This document shows, piece after piece, positions 31,075 to 41,395 of a DNA stretch of 64,000 bases; position 1 is the first letter of the stretch, and each line of letters starts with the position of its first letter. The stretch covers positions 63,905,244 through 63,969,243 of the forward strand of contig OZ035961.1 of the NCBI GenBank assembly GCA_964034945.1, given 5' to 3'. The position numbers and the translations under genes were made by a program. The notes under the pieces were generated by a model, which searched no databases, was not told the origin of the DNA, and was given only the letters and a program-made list of their open reading frames with translations. Source of the DNA: Chrysopilus asiliformis. Its lineage: Eukaryota > Arthropoda > Insecta > Diptera > Rhagionidae.

Positions 31075-33300
31075 TTATCCTGTTGAACTGAACATGGCCG
31101 CAGGAAGGGAAAAAAGCTTCGCTCATTCCAATCCCGAAGAAGAACAAAGATCAGGCTACTCCGAGTTGTTTTAGACCTATTTCACTATTGCCATGCCTAT
31201 CCAAGGTGCTAGAAAAGATTCTAAGTCAAAGATTAGCCGACTTTTTAGAAGATAAACTTCCCCAAAATGTGCACGAATTCAGAAGAGGTAGGGTACCATA
31301 TCGCTTTTGCATGAGCTGGACGATACGATAGCCAAGCAATTCTCAGCACAGAACCATTGCGGTCTTCTTTCCTTGGACCTCGAAGGAACGTATGAAAGGA
31401 CACCAGCAGCTTTTGTGATTGAACAACTTATGAAATGGGGAATGGACAGGAATTTTTGTGGCACGATTCTCTCGTTCCTAACCAACCGTTAGCCAACCGT
31501 TAACCAATCTGCGTAAAAGTGAACCGTTAACCAATCTGCGTAAAAGTGAACCGTTAACCAATCTGCGTAAAAGTGAATGGTTTTCAATCAAACTATCATC
31601 CTCTGGAAATTGGTTTGCCGCAAGGATCACCGATTTCGCCACAGCTATTTAACGTTTATATCTTCAAACTGGCCTCGCAGTTAGAACGGCGATACGATCT
31701 TCACACCTGGATATATGCCGACAACATTCTTTTACTAGCAGGAGATAAATACATTGAGGTGATCAACGCACTAAAACAAGGAGCCTGTATCTCCCACAAA
31801 TGGGCAGAAGATCATCGAGGCTATATACCGCTACAAAAAGGAGAACTTCTTCACATCTGCCGTAAATACAAATGCAATGATCTTTTACTGTCTATCAATA
31901 ACACCACTCTTGAAGGAAAAACCACACTTAGGTTACTGGGCATTAGATTTGATAGACGCATGACATAGCGTGCACATATCAATGACACCATGACCCAACT
32001 AAAAAAAATATCCAATGTTCTCAAACCTATTTGCCGCAAGAAAGTAGGCGTACACTGGGATGCGATTTATGTCGCGAAAACCCTAACATTTGGAACAATT
32101 GACTACGCTTTAACAATCTACGGGCACGCAGCAAAAAGACACTTGAAAAAGCTAGACGCTGGAGTGAATATCATCATGCGAATTGCAACAGGCGCCTTAA
32201 AGACCACTCCAATTGCATACGTGATCGGGGGCACGCTAGTTATTAAACAATTTTGTTTCTACAGACCTAGTCTCCCACAGGCAGTAGACAAGCCACCGAT
32301 CGAGATGAAGACGAGTTTGGCCTTAAATAAGGCAGTAACAGCCTTTTCTTAACTACTTCAAGGCCTTCCCAGCACATCGAGAGTACCAGCACGCTCAACC
32401 TCTTTAGCTCATGTTTCGACCCAACGCTAGTTAATACCAGGAGTCCTAAAGACATTTGTGAAATCGCATTTCGAAAACGGTTTTGTAAATTCCTTGCACA
32501 ACACCAAGGCTGGTCCTTTGCCTACACCGATGGGTCAAAACTAGCCAACTCCGCTAGTTTTGCTATCGTCTCCCAAAACAATTCGACAGAATTCGAACTA
32601 CTGAGAGGGGGTATCCTCATAGACGGGTACTCACCCTTTGCTGCAGAACTGCTTGCCATATACGAAGCCACACCAATATACGAGCAAGCCCACAAAGTCA
32701 TCATCTTTTCGGACAGCCTAGCCAGTATAAAAGATATCTACAACCCTCAAAATCGGGAAGTTTTGATTACGGCAATCCGCATATGGCTGGGCGGAGAGTA
32801 TAGAAAAATTGTGTGAATACCGGGCCATATAAGTATTCCTGGTAATGAAGCAGCAGATCGAGAAGCCAGAAACTTCCACAAACATCCCTCCCCCATGTCC
32901 TTCCATAACAAGCGCTCTATTATTTTTAGCTAAAACACAGGCCAAACGAAATGCTCAAGATCAATGGGTAAGACAAGCCACTTTCCTGAGAGTCATCAAC
33001 CCAAGTGGCGAGAAAATGTCTTACAGCCGACTTCTTACGAAAGAACAATGCATTACTCTTTTCCGACTACGAACTAATCATACACTTTGGGCCAAAGAAC
33101 ACCTTTGGAAGGAAGAGGCGAGCGAGACTTGTGGCTATTGCAGCGCACAATGGAGCAGCAAACATCTGTTAATATTGTTCCAGATCTAAAGCCTTCTTCG
33201 GAAACAACATACCTAGCATCACATCTCTACTTGACACCAATCACTCAACCAACGGGCCGCTCAGATCCATTAAAAGTAGCCCGAGCGGTGGGGGAGTAAG
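31075..33300 (+). pseudogene. LINE ORF2 remnant: RT, RNase H and CCHC tail
   Basis: RT fingers (KKNKDQATPSCFRPISLLPC near 31138) lead to GLLSLDLEGTYERTP (31350), GLPQGSPISPQLFNVYI (31613) and a catalytic block that reads YADN instead of YADD (near 31715). RNase H follows (FAYTDGSKLANSASF near 32520, FSDSLASI near 32708, IPGH...NEAADREA near 32820). A Cys/His tail (CGYCSAQWSSKHLL) ends it near 33170. Several frameshifts and stops and a tripled 27-bp unit (31494-31574) break it. The RNase H places it with R1/LOA-type LINEs. The mutated active site would kill it even without the other lesions. Confidence 0.8.
31494..31574 (+). repeat. 27-bp unit repeated three times inside the LINE
   Basis: ACCGTTAACCAATCTGCGTA plus AAAGTGA occurs three times in a row, just before the GLPQGSP block. 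The tripling keeps frame length but is absent from the expected RT, so it is a local slippage product. Confidence 0.9.
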
Positions 33301-33465
33301 GCGAGGGGGTAAAGTGATTTCGAAACTTAGTTTTTGCGCTATGTTATCCTTTCGCGGGTAAACTACCAAGCCGATTGGCCTGAAGTTTAGCTCCAACATA
33401 GGCCATCAAAAAACAAAAAAAAAATTGAAAAAACTTAACCCAGCAACGACGGGTATGCAAGCTAG
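33300..33465 (+). mobile_element. Helitron-like 3' end candidate
   Basis: CCCAGCAACGACGGG forms an imperfect short hairpin. It is followed about 6 bases later by GCTAG, then T, the CTRR-type end of Helitrons. Upstream text (ACCAAGCCGATTGGCCTGAA) is repeat-like. With the 5' end candidate at 28060 it could bracket the LINE cluster, but the two may be unrelated. Confidence 0.4.
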
Positions 33466-34035
33466 TTATAAATAAAATTATTTTTAAATAAAAATTAGGT
33501 TTCTTTAATTTTCTTTTCACGAAAATTTCTTACTTAAATATCTATTGGCGATTGTTGTAGGCGGATCCACGTCTTCTGGCCGTCTCTACGAGACAGACAC
33601 CTTCTTTTTTTTCTCAGTTGTACTTCGTTCTGCTGGTGCTTTGAACTGCTTTCTGCTGTGCTTAAGCACAACTTTAATCTGGTTTCAGCTTTGTTTGCCA
33701 TTTGAAGGGAAATGGAGTGGTGGGAGGGGATAGGGGAATTATTTGCGAGTAATGAGATGGATGGGGGGATTTGTGGGGAATAATTGAGAGGGGATTTGGT
33801 GGAGGGGGGTCGGCGGAGAAAATTTGAGGGGGTAATTGGAAGGGGGGATTACATATTTCGAAAAACCCACCGTTTTGATTAACTCTCCCTCTAAAGCTCT
33901 CAAAAACTATTTTTCAATGTTTCCTAACTTCAATGGGGAAGATAGGTCGCCCTACCCTCCGTCGGAATTTCAAGCATCTACGACATCCAGAAACCCTCAT
34001 CTTTTGTATATTATTTTTTTTAGGGTAAACAACTA
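33466..34035. other. G-rich and repeat-derived spacer
   Basis: 33514-33606 repeats 26876-26970. 33710-33850 is a G-rich stretch with many GGGG runs (for example GGAGGGGATAGGGG). No gene is seen. Confidence 0.5.
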
Positions 34036-34209
34036 AAGCAAAGCAGCATTTCTCAAGCTTTGCTGAGCAAATTTCAGCACAGCATTTTCCATTTGATTGC
34101 TGCAATGTAGCATTTTTTTTGCTTTGATGATGCTTAATGTTCCTCGAGTGCTTCAGCACAGCACAGTACAGCATCAGCACGAAAATTAGGCAAAGCAATT
34201 CAAACCCTG
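34036..34209 (-). mobile_element. GCTTTGCT-rich hAT-like MITE fragment
   Basis: Read on the minus strand it starts CAGGGTTTGAATTGCTTTGC and is full of GCTTTGC, GCTGTGCTG and CAGCA words. The CAGGGTT start is common in hAT MITEs. The related sequence at 59042 starts CAGGGTTTAAATTGCTTTGC. The other end is missing. Confidence 0.55.
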
Positions 34210-34370
34210 ATTTTATAGGCTTTCATTTCATATGTAACATTTTGAATTTTGGATAGTTTTTAAATTCAAGGTCACGACATATTACATTTGACCCTGAATA
34301 TCTCTAAACAACATATTTTAATTTTTTTGAAGATCATTTACAAACAAACTTTCATTTTTGAAAACCATTC

Positions 34371-35075
34371 ATTAGGGGGTTTCCGGGGTCGCTGATCACG
34401 AATCCGGTGTTAGATTTTCAAAACTCGAAACAGAAGGTCCTGAAAGGATACCGCAAATATCCTTTTTCTTGTTTTCCCGGGAAAATCGGCATTAGGGGGT
34501 TTTTGGGGTGGCTGATCACGAATCCGGTAGTAGATTTTCAAAAATTCGAAACAGAAGGTCCTGTAAGGATAACGCAAATATCCTTTTTCCCGTTTTCCCC
34601 GGGAAACTCGACATTATGGGATTTTTGGCGTTTCTGATCACGAATCCGGTGGTGGAATTTTAAAATTCGAAACAGAAGGTCCTGTAAGGATAAAACAAAT
34701 ATCCTTTTTCCCATTTTTCCCCGGAAAAGTGGGCATTATAGGGTTTTTGGAGTCGCTGATCACGGAATTTCAAAATTCGAAATGCAAGGTCCTATAAGGG
34801 TAACGCAAATATTCTTTCTCCCGTTTTTCCGTGAAACAATCGGCATAAGGAGGTTTCCGGGGTCGCTGATCGCGAATCCGGTATTAGATTTTTTTAAATT
34901 CTAAATGGAAGGTCCTGAAAGTATAACACAAAATATCCTTTTTCCCTTTTTTCCCCGGAAAAATTGGCATTATGAGGTTTTTGGGGTTTCTGATCACGAA
35001 TCCGGTGTTGGAATTTCAAAATTCGAAACGGAAGGTCCTGTAAGGATAACGTTTTTTCCCAAAAGTTTTTAAGTT
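34371..35075 (+). repeat. 120-bp satellite array, six diverged units
   Basis: Each unit contains CATTAGGGGGTTT, GGGGTCGCTGATCACGAATC, CGAAAC..AAGGTCCTGTAAG, ATATCCTTTTTCCC and CGGGAAAA. Spacing is about 119-122 bp. Units differ from one another, so this array is older than the one at 38.9 kb. Confidence 0.92.
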
Positions 35076-35424
35076 ATTTATGGTTTCTTGGCAGTCTAAA
35101 ATTTATACAAAAAACTTTAAGCTGCCAAAAGGGTCTGCTAGTACTCTATATTATAAATCATATTGGAGTATATTACATTTAGTACAGTAATCCCTCGAAC
35201 TGCGCGGTTTCGCAACTGCGCGGTTAAGTTTTTAATACCAAAATTTCGAACTGCGCGGTAAAAATTTCGCAGCTGCGCGGTTTTTTTTATAATTTCCGTT
35301 TAAAAAACATGTTCTGAACATATATTTTGGTGAATCCCCGACAAGAAGGAATCAGCTGGTAATTTGGTATCTTCGTACATATTTGGTAATTTCGCACTTA
35401 TATTTAGTGGAAATTGTGACATTA

Positions 35425-35638
35425 CCCAAGTAACAATTTGAGGTTACATTCCGGTTAAGAAACGTATTTGAAACCATGGTAACAAAACTCAAAATTCGGT
35501 TTCTGTAACCTTTCAGAGACCCTATTTAGAAGCTGGTTTCACAATAACCGTTTTTGGCGGGTTCCATCTGAAATGTAACCAAAATATAACCTAAATTGAA
35601 GGTTTTTTTGTAACCACGATTACAAATTGTTTCTTGGG
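35425..35638. mobile_element. MITE nested in the pogo-like element
   Basis: 214 bp with near-perfect ends CCCAAGTAACAATTTG and CAAATTGTTTCTTGGG, flanked by TA (35423-35424 and 35639-35640). GTAACC-like words recur inside. It is non-coding. Confidence 0.85.
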
Positions 35639-35640
35639 TA

Positions 35641-36010
35641 GGTAGAACAATTGGTGGGGCCGGATTTGAAGACTTACAGTCAAAAGATATCATGGAAGTC
35701 CTTGCAAGTAATGAAAAAAATATGACTGCTGACGATATTTTGACATAGTTTGGCGATAATTATAACGACGAAAATGATGAAAGTGAAGTTATAGAGATTA
35801 TAAGAAAGAAAAACCTTACGCACGAAAAACTGACAAATTTTTTAATGCTTGGTAGTCAACTTTAATAAGAAGCTCTTAATATGGACCATGATATGGAGCG
35901 TGCCTTAAAATTTCGGTGAAATTTGACAGTCGCTTTAGCCCCATACGTAGAAATGCATAATGAAAAACCAAAATCGGGTAATCAATCACTAATTTTTCAA
36001 AAAGATTAGT
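35641..36010 (+). pseudogene. C-terminal remnant of a pogo/Tigger transposase
   Basis: The plus strand reads GFEDLQSKDIMEVLASNEKN, then TADDILT with a stop. The same reading continues (NYNDENDESEVIEIIRKKN, MDHDMERALKF, LAPYVEMHNEKPKSGNQS) with further stops, ending near 36010. The D-D..ERALKF and L.PY.E...EK blocks are typical of the tail of Tigger/pogo transposases. The catalytic domain is absent. Confidence 0.6.
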
Positions 36011-36173
36011 AATACATATCATATCTTTGTATTACTTTAACTATGTCGTTAAATACAAACTTTTTTCTATTTTTTTTTGGAATTTTTCTAATAAAATAAT
36101 TAATTTTATTATTGTTTATTATTATTTTATTATTGAATAAATTTGTTATCATTTTCAATTTAAAGATTTAGAT

Positions 36174-36932
36174 CAGAGCTCGGCACTCCTTGGCTCGTCT
36201 GGCTCCTCACAACGATAACATTTTTATTCAAATTTTACGAGAATACAATCAATGTATGAACATTTTTACTCGACTCTCCAACGCAATGATACGTGTTCGT
36301 AGACGACGGCCACTTCGGCAGCCGAAATTAAACGATTGACTAACAATCGACGGAGCGAGCCTGCGACAGTCATTCAGTATAATTTCTGTTGATGATGCAT
36401 GCGGATGTATACATTTGCTCCCCAAAACCCTAATTGCTTCCCAAAGTACACTGACGTACGAAATTTTTTCAGAAATTCGATTTTTTTAGTTTTCATTTTC
36501 CATTATGGAGCGCTCATATTCAAATTCAAATACTATGTCGTGTGATTGGGAAAACAAATATTTAATAACCACAAATAATGATAACCGTCAATGTCTAGTT
36601 TGCAGTTACATGTCGAATAAAAAATTCAATCTAGAACGCCATTACAACAGCTGTCCTATCAGGTAACAAAATGCAATGTAGCGCATGTTTTGCTAAGCAC
36701 AGAACCGGAAATACGTCCCCACAAGTTTTTTTTGCACGACGGAACTTATTATTTTTTTGTAATCGCATCATGATAAATTGTGTAGTCCACTGTTCCTAAA
36801 CGTCTTCATCAAAAGCGAAAGAGCGTAAAAAATGAAAAAGATGCGTTTTCTCATTTCGTGTTATAGTATATGAAGAAACATAAAATTTCTTCGAGTAATA
36901 GTAAATCACTACATACATGGTGCCGAGGCCTG
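36174..36932 (+). mobile_element. hAT element nested in the pogo-like element
   Basis: 759 bp with imperfect ends CAGAGCTCGGCACTCC and, in inverse, CAGGCCTCGGCACCAT, flanked by the perfect 8-bp duplication ATTTAGAT (36166-36173 and 36933-36940). It keeps a short coding piece. Confidence 0.85.
36505..36666 (+). pseudogene. BED-like zinc-finger N-terminus of a hAT transposase
   Basis: From ATG 36505 the frame reads MERSYSNSN, then W-NKYL, CLVCSYMSNKKFNLERHY and a stop after about 53 codons. W--KYL....CLVC.......NL.RHY is the N-terminal DNA-binding motif of ZBED/GTF2IRD2-like hAT transposases. The rest is deleted. Confidence 0.6.
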
Positions 36933-37171
36933 ATTTAGATATAATTTTCTTATCTAATTCTTCTGTTTTTGGAGAACTAGGTAAGTAAGAAAAATAATTT
37001 ATTGTATTAAATAAAATAAATACAATTGAGAAAACAATAAATAAAATTAATTATTAGAATTTGGGACCTAACCCCAATATTTCATACAAACTAGGGTTCA
37101 CAGCGCACGGTTTCGCAGTGCGCGCTCTTTTTGTGGAACGTATCTACCGCGCAGTTCGAGGGATTACTGTA

Positions 37172-37490
37172 TACCGTTTGTAACGCATAGAACAAATATG
37201 AACAACACCCGGGTGATAGGGATGACAAAAGATTTTGATTTCCGCATGTTCGTCCGTCTGTCTGTCCGTCTCCATAAATTTCGAAAGGATTGAGATAGAA
37301 TCCGAACGCAATAAATTTCGAAAGTTATAAGACAATTAAGTCGAAAAAAAGACATTTCCATTATTCTTTTAGGCCTATAAAATATTTCTGATAGCTCCAA
37401 ATATGCTAAAAACAACTTTTCTACAACTAAACTAGATAATTCAGTGAATTTCTGAATGATAACTCCTTGAAAACTTTAAGGATCATTTAA
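37172..37490 (-). repeat. Second GTCY-type repeat family
   Basis: On the minus strand: CTATCAGAAATATT, GGAAATGTCTTTTTTTCGAC, then GACGGACAGACAGACGGAC and CACCCGGGTGTTGTTCATA, ending TGCGTTACAAACGGTATA. The first half matches the piggyBac flanks (10700-10835 and 13680-13790). It is distinct from the copy A family but built the same way. The pogo-like element sits at its end. Confidence 0.6.
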
Positions 37491-37492
37491 AA

Positions 37493-38056
37493 CATAACAA
37501 AAGCTATAATTGCCAATCTGGCAATCATTGGAGACCCGTATGGTGATATTCGTATCAAAATTCGAACAGTTGTACCAAAATTCCACTTTGAAGTCAAACT
37601 TTCCAATAAGAATTTTTAAAATTTATTCCAATCGGATTTTGATGTATGGGAGTTTTATGTAGAATGATATCCTAAATAACTTTTGTTCTTGCACTTTTTT
37701 GATAAGATGCACCGTTTTTGAGATATTCACAAAAACCGTTTTCATTCGTATGGGGGTACCCCCCTAATGGTCCGTTTTTGCCCATTAACGAACTTAGCCT
37801 CGCATTTTATGAAAAACGGATCTGCGCAAAATTTCAAGTCTCTAGCTCAATCCGTGCGCCCGCAATCCGCGCCACAGACGGACAGACAGACGGACAGACA
37901 GACGGACGGACAGACGGACGGACATGCTAAATTCAACTTTTTTCATCATTCTAAACACACTGGTGTAATTCATTTTTGTGTGCGATGACGAGATCTTGGC
38001 GTTACAAACGGTAAGGCAAAGTTAATATACCCTTTGGTTTCACCATACGGGTATAA
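37493..38056 (+). repeat. GTCY-type repeat, copy B (full length)
   Basis: Starts AACATAACAAAAGCTATAAT, contains GCGCCACAGACGGACAGACA, and ends CACCATACGGGTATA. It is the cleanest plus-strand copy and serves as the reference: 5' part about 180 bp, middle, GACR tract, then a tail of about 115 bp starting ATCATTCTAAACACACTGG. Confidence 0.85.
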
Positions 38057-38223
38057 AAACTTGACGAGGTGGACATATTGTTCGGAAATGTCTTTCAGCG
38101 CAAAATTCTCTTTCAGAATCCAGTAATAGAATTTTGTTTAAATTGAAGACACGAGTGAATGATGGTGGTATGTTACAAATTTTTCAAATATGATTTTTTT
38201 TATGTATAAATGTTTTATGTGGT
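38057..38223. other. Short spacer, nothing recognised
   Basis: AT-rich spacer between GTCY copy B and the LINE 3' end. Confidence 0.4.
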
Positions 38224-38700
38224 ATTTATTTATTTATTTCAACAGGTGCGAAGCACCATCTGAATTTGTTACAACATTTTACAATTTATTTATGGCTGCT
38301 AATTAACAATCTAAATAAAATAAAAAAAAAACTTGAAACTTATTTTAAAGTGTGTTAAAAATTCTGACATAATAATTATTAATTCATGAATTATTATATA
38401 ACAATCTCTTGATAATGCTTATATTTTTATGAAAATCAATAATTTTAAAAAAATTATTGAAAATTTTAGACATGGCTGAAACTGGTTCAGAACGTCCGTA
38501 ATTTGTTCTGTGAAAGTCTATATAAAAGAGAGCATTTCTATGTCTAGATCTTGAATTAAAGGTAATAATGAAATTGCTCAATAGCATCGGAGAGTTAATC
38601 TCTCCTGACAACAATTTAAAGAGAAACAAAACAGCGAATACTTCCCGCCTCATCGTAGCTGTGGCAAATTTAACAGTTTCAACCTTTTATCATAAGGTGG
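38224..38700 (-). pseudogene. LINE 3' end, ORF2 C-terminus and TAAA-type tail
   Basis: On the minus strand the frame reads SRSRHRNALFYIDFHRTNYG, then PVSAMSKIFNNFFKIIDF and a stop at 38384-38386. This wording (R....F.....T..G..EP...M...FN) is the usual end of CR1/Jockey-type ORF2. About 160 bp of 3' untranslated sequence then ends in AAATAAATAAATA at about 38228-38240, a tandem tail typical of such LINEs. It is 5' truncated near 38700. Confidence 0.65.
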
Positions 38701-38897
38701 CAGTAATTGGCTATCGTTTCACGGCAGGTGCCGTAGAGCAAACCTTAACCCGTTCGGTACATGTTTTTTTCTATGGGGATTAAAGATTCTCTCTATACAA
38801 ATTAATGATGTTTAAGTTATTAGAATTCATTTAAAACAAAAAAAAAATTAAAATTTTTTATTTTATTACACTTTCTATTAAGTTGGATTGTCGCGAC

Positions 38898-39860
38898 CTA
38901 CCTACCTACCTACCTACCTACATATGTGTCTATCTCTGGAATCTTTGGAACCTTATATCTCCGAAACGGTGTTAGATTTTCAAAATTCAAAACGGAAGGT
39001 CCTGTCAGGATAACGCAAATATCCTTTTTCCCATTTTTTCCGGGAAAAAAATGGCATTAGGGGGTTTTCGGGGTCGCTGATCACGAATTCGGTGTTAGAT
39101 TTTCAAAATTCAAAACGGAAGGTCCTGTAAGGATAACGCAAATATCCTTTTTCCCATTTTTTCCGGGAAAAACTGGCACCAGGGGGTTTTCGGGGTCGCT
39201 GATCACGAATTCGGTGTTAGATTTTCAAAATTCAAAACGGAAGGTCCTGTAAGGATAACGCAAATATCCTTTTTCCCATTTTTTCCGGGAAAAATGGCAT
39301 TAGGGGGTTTTCGGGGTCGCTGATCCCGAATTCGGTGTTAGATTTTCAAAATTCAAAACGGAAGGTCCTGTAAGGATAACGCAAATATCCTTTTTCCCAT
39401 TTTTTCCGGGAAAAACTGGCACCAGGGGGTTTTCGGGGTCGCTGATCACGAATTCGGTGTTAGATTTTCAAAATTCAAAACGGAAGGTCCTGTAAGGATA
39501 ACACAAATATCCTTTTTCCCATTTTTTCCGGGAAAAACTGGCATCAGGGGGTTTTCGGGATCGCTGATCTCGAATTCGGTGTTAGATTTTCAAAATTCAA
39601 AACGGAAGGTCCTGTAAGGATAACGCAAATATCATTTTTCCCATTTTTTCCGGGAAAAACTGACATCAGGGGGTTTTCGGGGTCGCTGATCACGAATTCG
39701 GTGTTAGATTTTCAAAATTCAAAACGGAAGGTCCTGTACGGATGACGCACATATCCTTTTCCCATTTTTTCCGGGAAAAAATGGCATTAGGGGGTTTTTG
39801 GGGTTGCTGAATCCGATTCTGACATTTAAAATTCTGTAAGGATAACGGAATGTCCTGCAA
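38898..39860 (+). repeat. 120-bp satellite array, eight homogeneous units
   Basis: A CCTA tetranucleotide run (38898-38922) precedes units of about 122-124 bp: GGTGTTAGATTTTCAAAATT, AACGGAAGGTCCTGTAAGGA, CATTTTTTCCGGGAAAAA and GGGGTCGCTGATCACGAATT. Units are nearly identical, unlike the array at 34.4 kb. The last unit diverges toward the single unit seen at 13963. Confidence 0.93.
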
Positions 39861-39952
39861 AGAGAACGTGAGTTTCCTTTTGCTCAAATTTCCCGCGAAA
39901 GATCTTTTCTGGAGGTTTTTGGTAGGCTAATTCAAGACTAAAAAGTATAAAA

Positions 39953-40277
39953 TAAAAAAACACTTTAAAAAACAAGTTTTATAACCTTATACACTTTCAA
40001 AATGCACTAAAAAGTAAAAAACAAGTTTAAAGTTTCACAAAAAAAGTTTTTATAAATTGTGTGTTGTTGTGAAAATATAAAGTGTGTGACGTTGCATTTG
40101 CTCTTGAATCTGTAATAGCGGTTTCATACTGTGCAACGCAGCACACTTTATATTTTCACAACAACACGCAATTTATAAAAACTTTTTTTGTGAAACTTTA
40201 AACTTGGTTTTTACTTTTTAGTGCATTTTGAAAGTGTATAAGGTTATAAAACTTGTTTTTTAAAGTGTTTTTTTTTT
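39953..40277. mobile_element. Hairpin MITE with about 140-bp arms
   Basis: Left arm from AAAAAAACACTTTAAAAAAC to about GTGTGTGACGTTGCA at 40098. Right arm is its inverse from about 40132 to AAAGTGTTTTTTT at 40277. The loop of about 35 bp reads TTTGCTCTTGAATCTG and more. Arms match almost perfectly. No coding is seen. Confidence 0.85.
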
Positions 40278-40313
40278 TTAACATTACGTCCACTGTAGTC
40301 CAGCTTTTTACTC

Positions 40314-40803
40314 AAAACATAACAAAAGCTATAATTGCCAATCTGGCAATTATTGAAAACCCGTATGGTGATTTAATTGAACGGCGTATCAAAATTTCAT
40401 TTGAATTCAAATTTTCCAATAAGATTTTTTTAAAACTTGTTCCAATCGGATTTTGATGTATGGGAGTTTTATGTAGAATCATATCCTAAATAACTTTTGT
40501 TCTTGCACTTTTTTGATAACATGTACCGTTTTTGAGATATTCGCAAAAAACGTTTTCGTTCGTATGGGGGGTACCCCCCCCCCCCCCCCCCCCCCCCCTA
40601 ATGGACCATTTTTGCCCATTAACGAACTTAGCCTCGCACAAACAGACAGACGGACAGACAGACGGACGGACATGCTAAATTCAACTTTTTTTATCATTCT
40701 AAACACACTGGTGTAATTCATTTTTGTGTGTGATGACGGGATCTTGGCGTTACAAACGGTAAGGCAAAGTTAATATACCCTTTGGTTTCACCATACGGGT
40801 ATA
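40314..40803 (+). repeat. GTCY-type repeat, copy C with a C homopolymer
   Basis: Same family as copy B. A run of about 22 C follows GGGGGGTA near 40568, where other copies have 5-10. It lacks part of the block before the GACR tract. The right end abuts the 88-bp satellite. Confidence 0.85.
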
Positions 40804-41395
40804 ATTAGGGAGGAAATTCCTGAACAGCAAATAACTTTCTTATACAACAAAAAAAAAAATTTTTTTTAGGAAAATACCCTAGAGCAAAATAAAATTAGGG
40901 AGGAAATTCCTGAACAGCACATGACTTTCTTATACAACAAAAAAAAAAATTTTTTTAGGAAAATACCCTAGAGCAAAATAAAATTAGGGAGGAAATTCCT
41001 GAACAGCACATGACTTTCTTATACAACAAAAAAAAATTTTTTTTTTAGGAAAATACCCTAGAGCAAAATAAATATAGGGAGAAAATTTCTGAACAGCACA
41101 TGACTTTCTTATACAACAAAAAAAAAATTTTTTAGGAAAATACCCTAGAGCAAAATAAAATTAGGGAGGAAATTTCTGAACAGCACATGACTTTCTTATA
41201 CAACAAAAAAAATTTTTTTCAGGAAAATACCCTAAGCAAAATAAAATTAGGGAGGAAATTTCTGAACAGCACACGACTTTCTTATACAAAAAAAATTTTT
41301 TTTTTTCAGGAAAATACCCTAGAGCAAAATAAAATTAGCGAGGAAATGTCTGAACAGCACACGACTTTCTTATACAACGAAAAAAATCGATTCTT
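40804..41395 (+). repeat. 88-bp satellite array, seven units
   Basis: Each unit has AGGGAGGAAATTCCTGAACA, then GCACATGACTTTCTTATAC, an A/T run, and AGGAAAATACCCTAGAGCAA. Starts near 40808, 40898, 40986, 41077, 41163, 41249 and 41337 give spacings of 86-91 bp. Confidence 0.93.

Larger units (their letters stand above)
35185..37169 (+). mobile_element. pogo/Tigger-like element with nested insertions
   Basis: TA (35183-35184 and 37170-37171) flanks inverted ends CAGTAATCCCTCGAACTGCG and its complement. TA duplication and CAGTA-type ends fit the pogo branch of Tc1/mariner. It contains a MITE (35425-35638) and a hAT element (36174-36932). Without them it is about 1.0 kb and keeps only the C-terminal part of a transposase. 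Confidence 0.85.

Noticed and set aside
38898..39860. Regular repeats resembling a CRISPR array
   Set aside because: Units are contiguous and about 122 bp without unique spacers; this is a satellite in eukaryotic DNA.
40513..40721. Proline-rich ORFs around the C homopolymer
   Set aside because: They translate the C run and the GACR microsatellite of the GTCY repeat.
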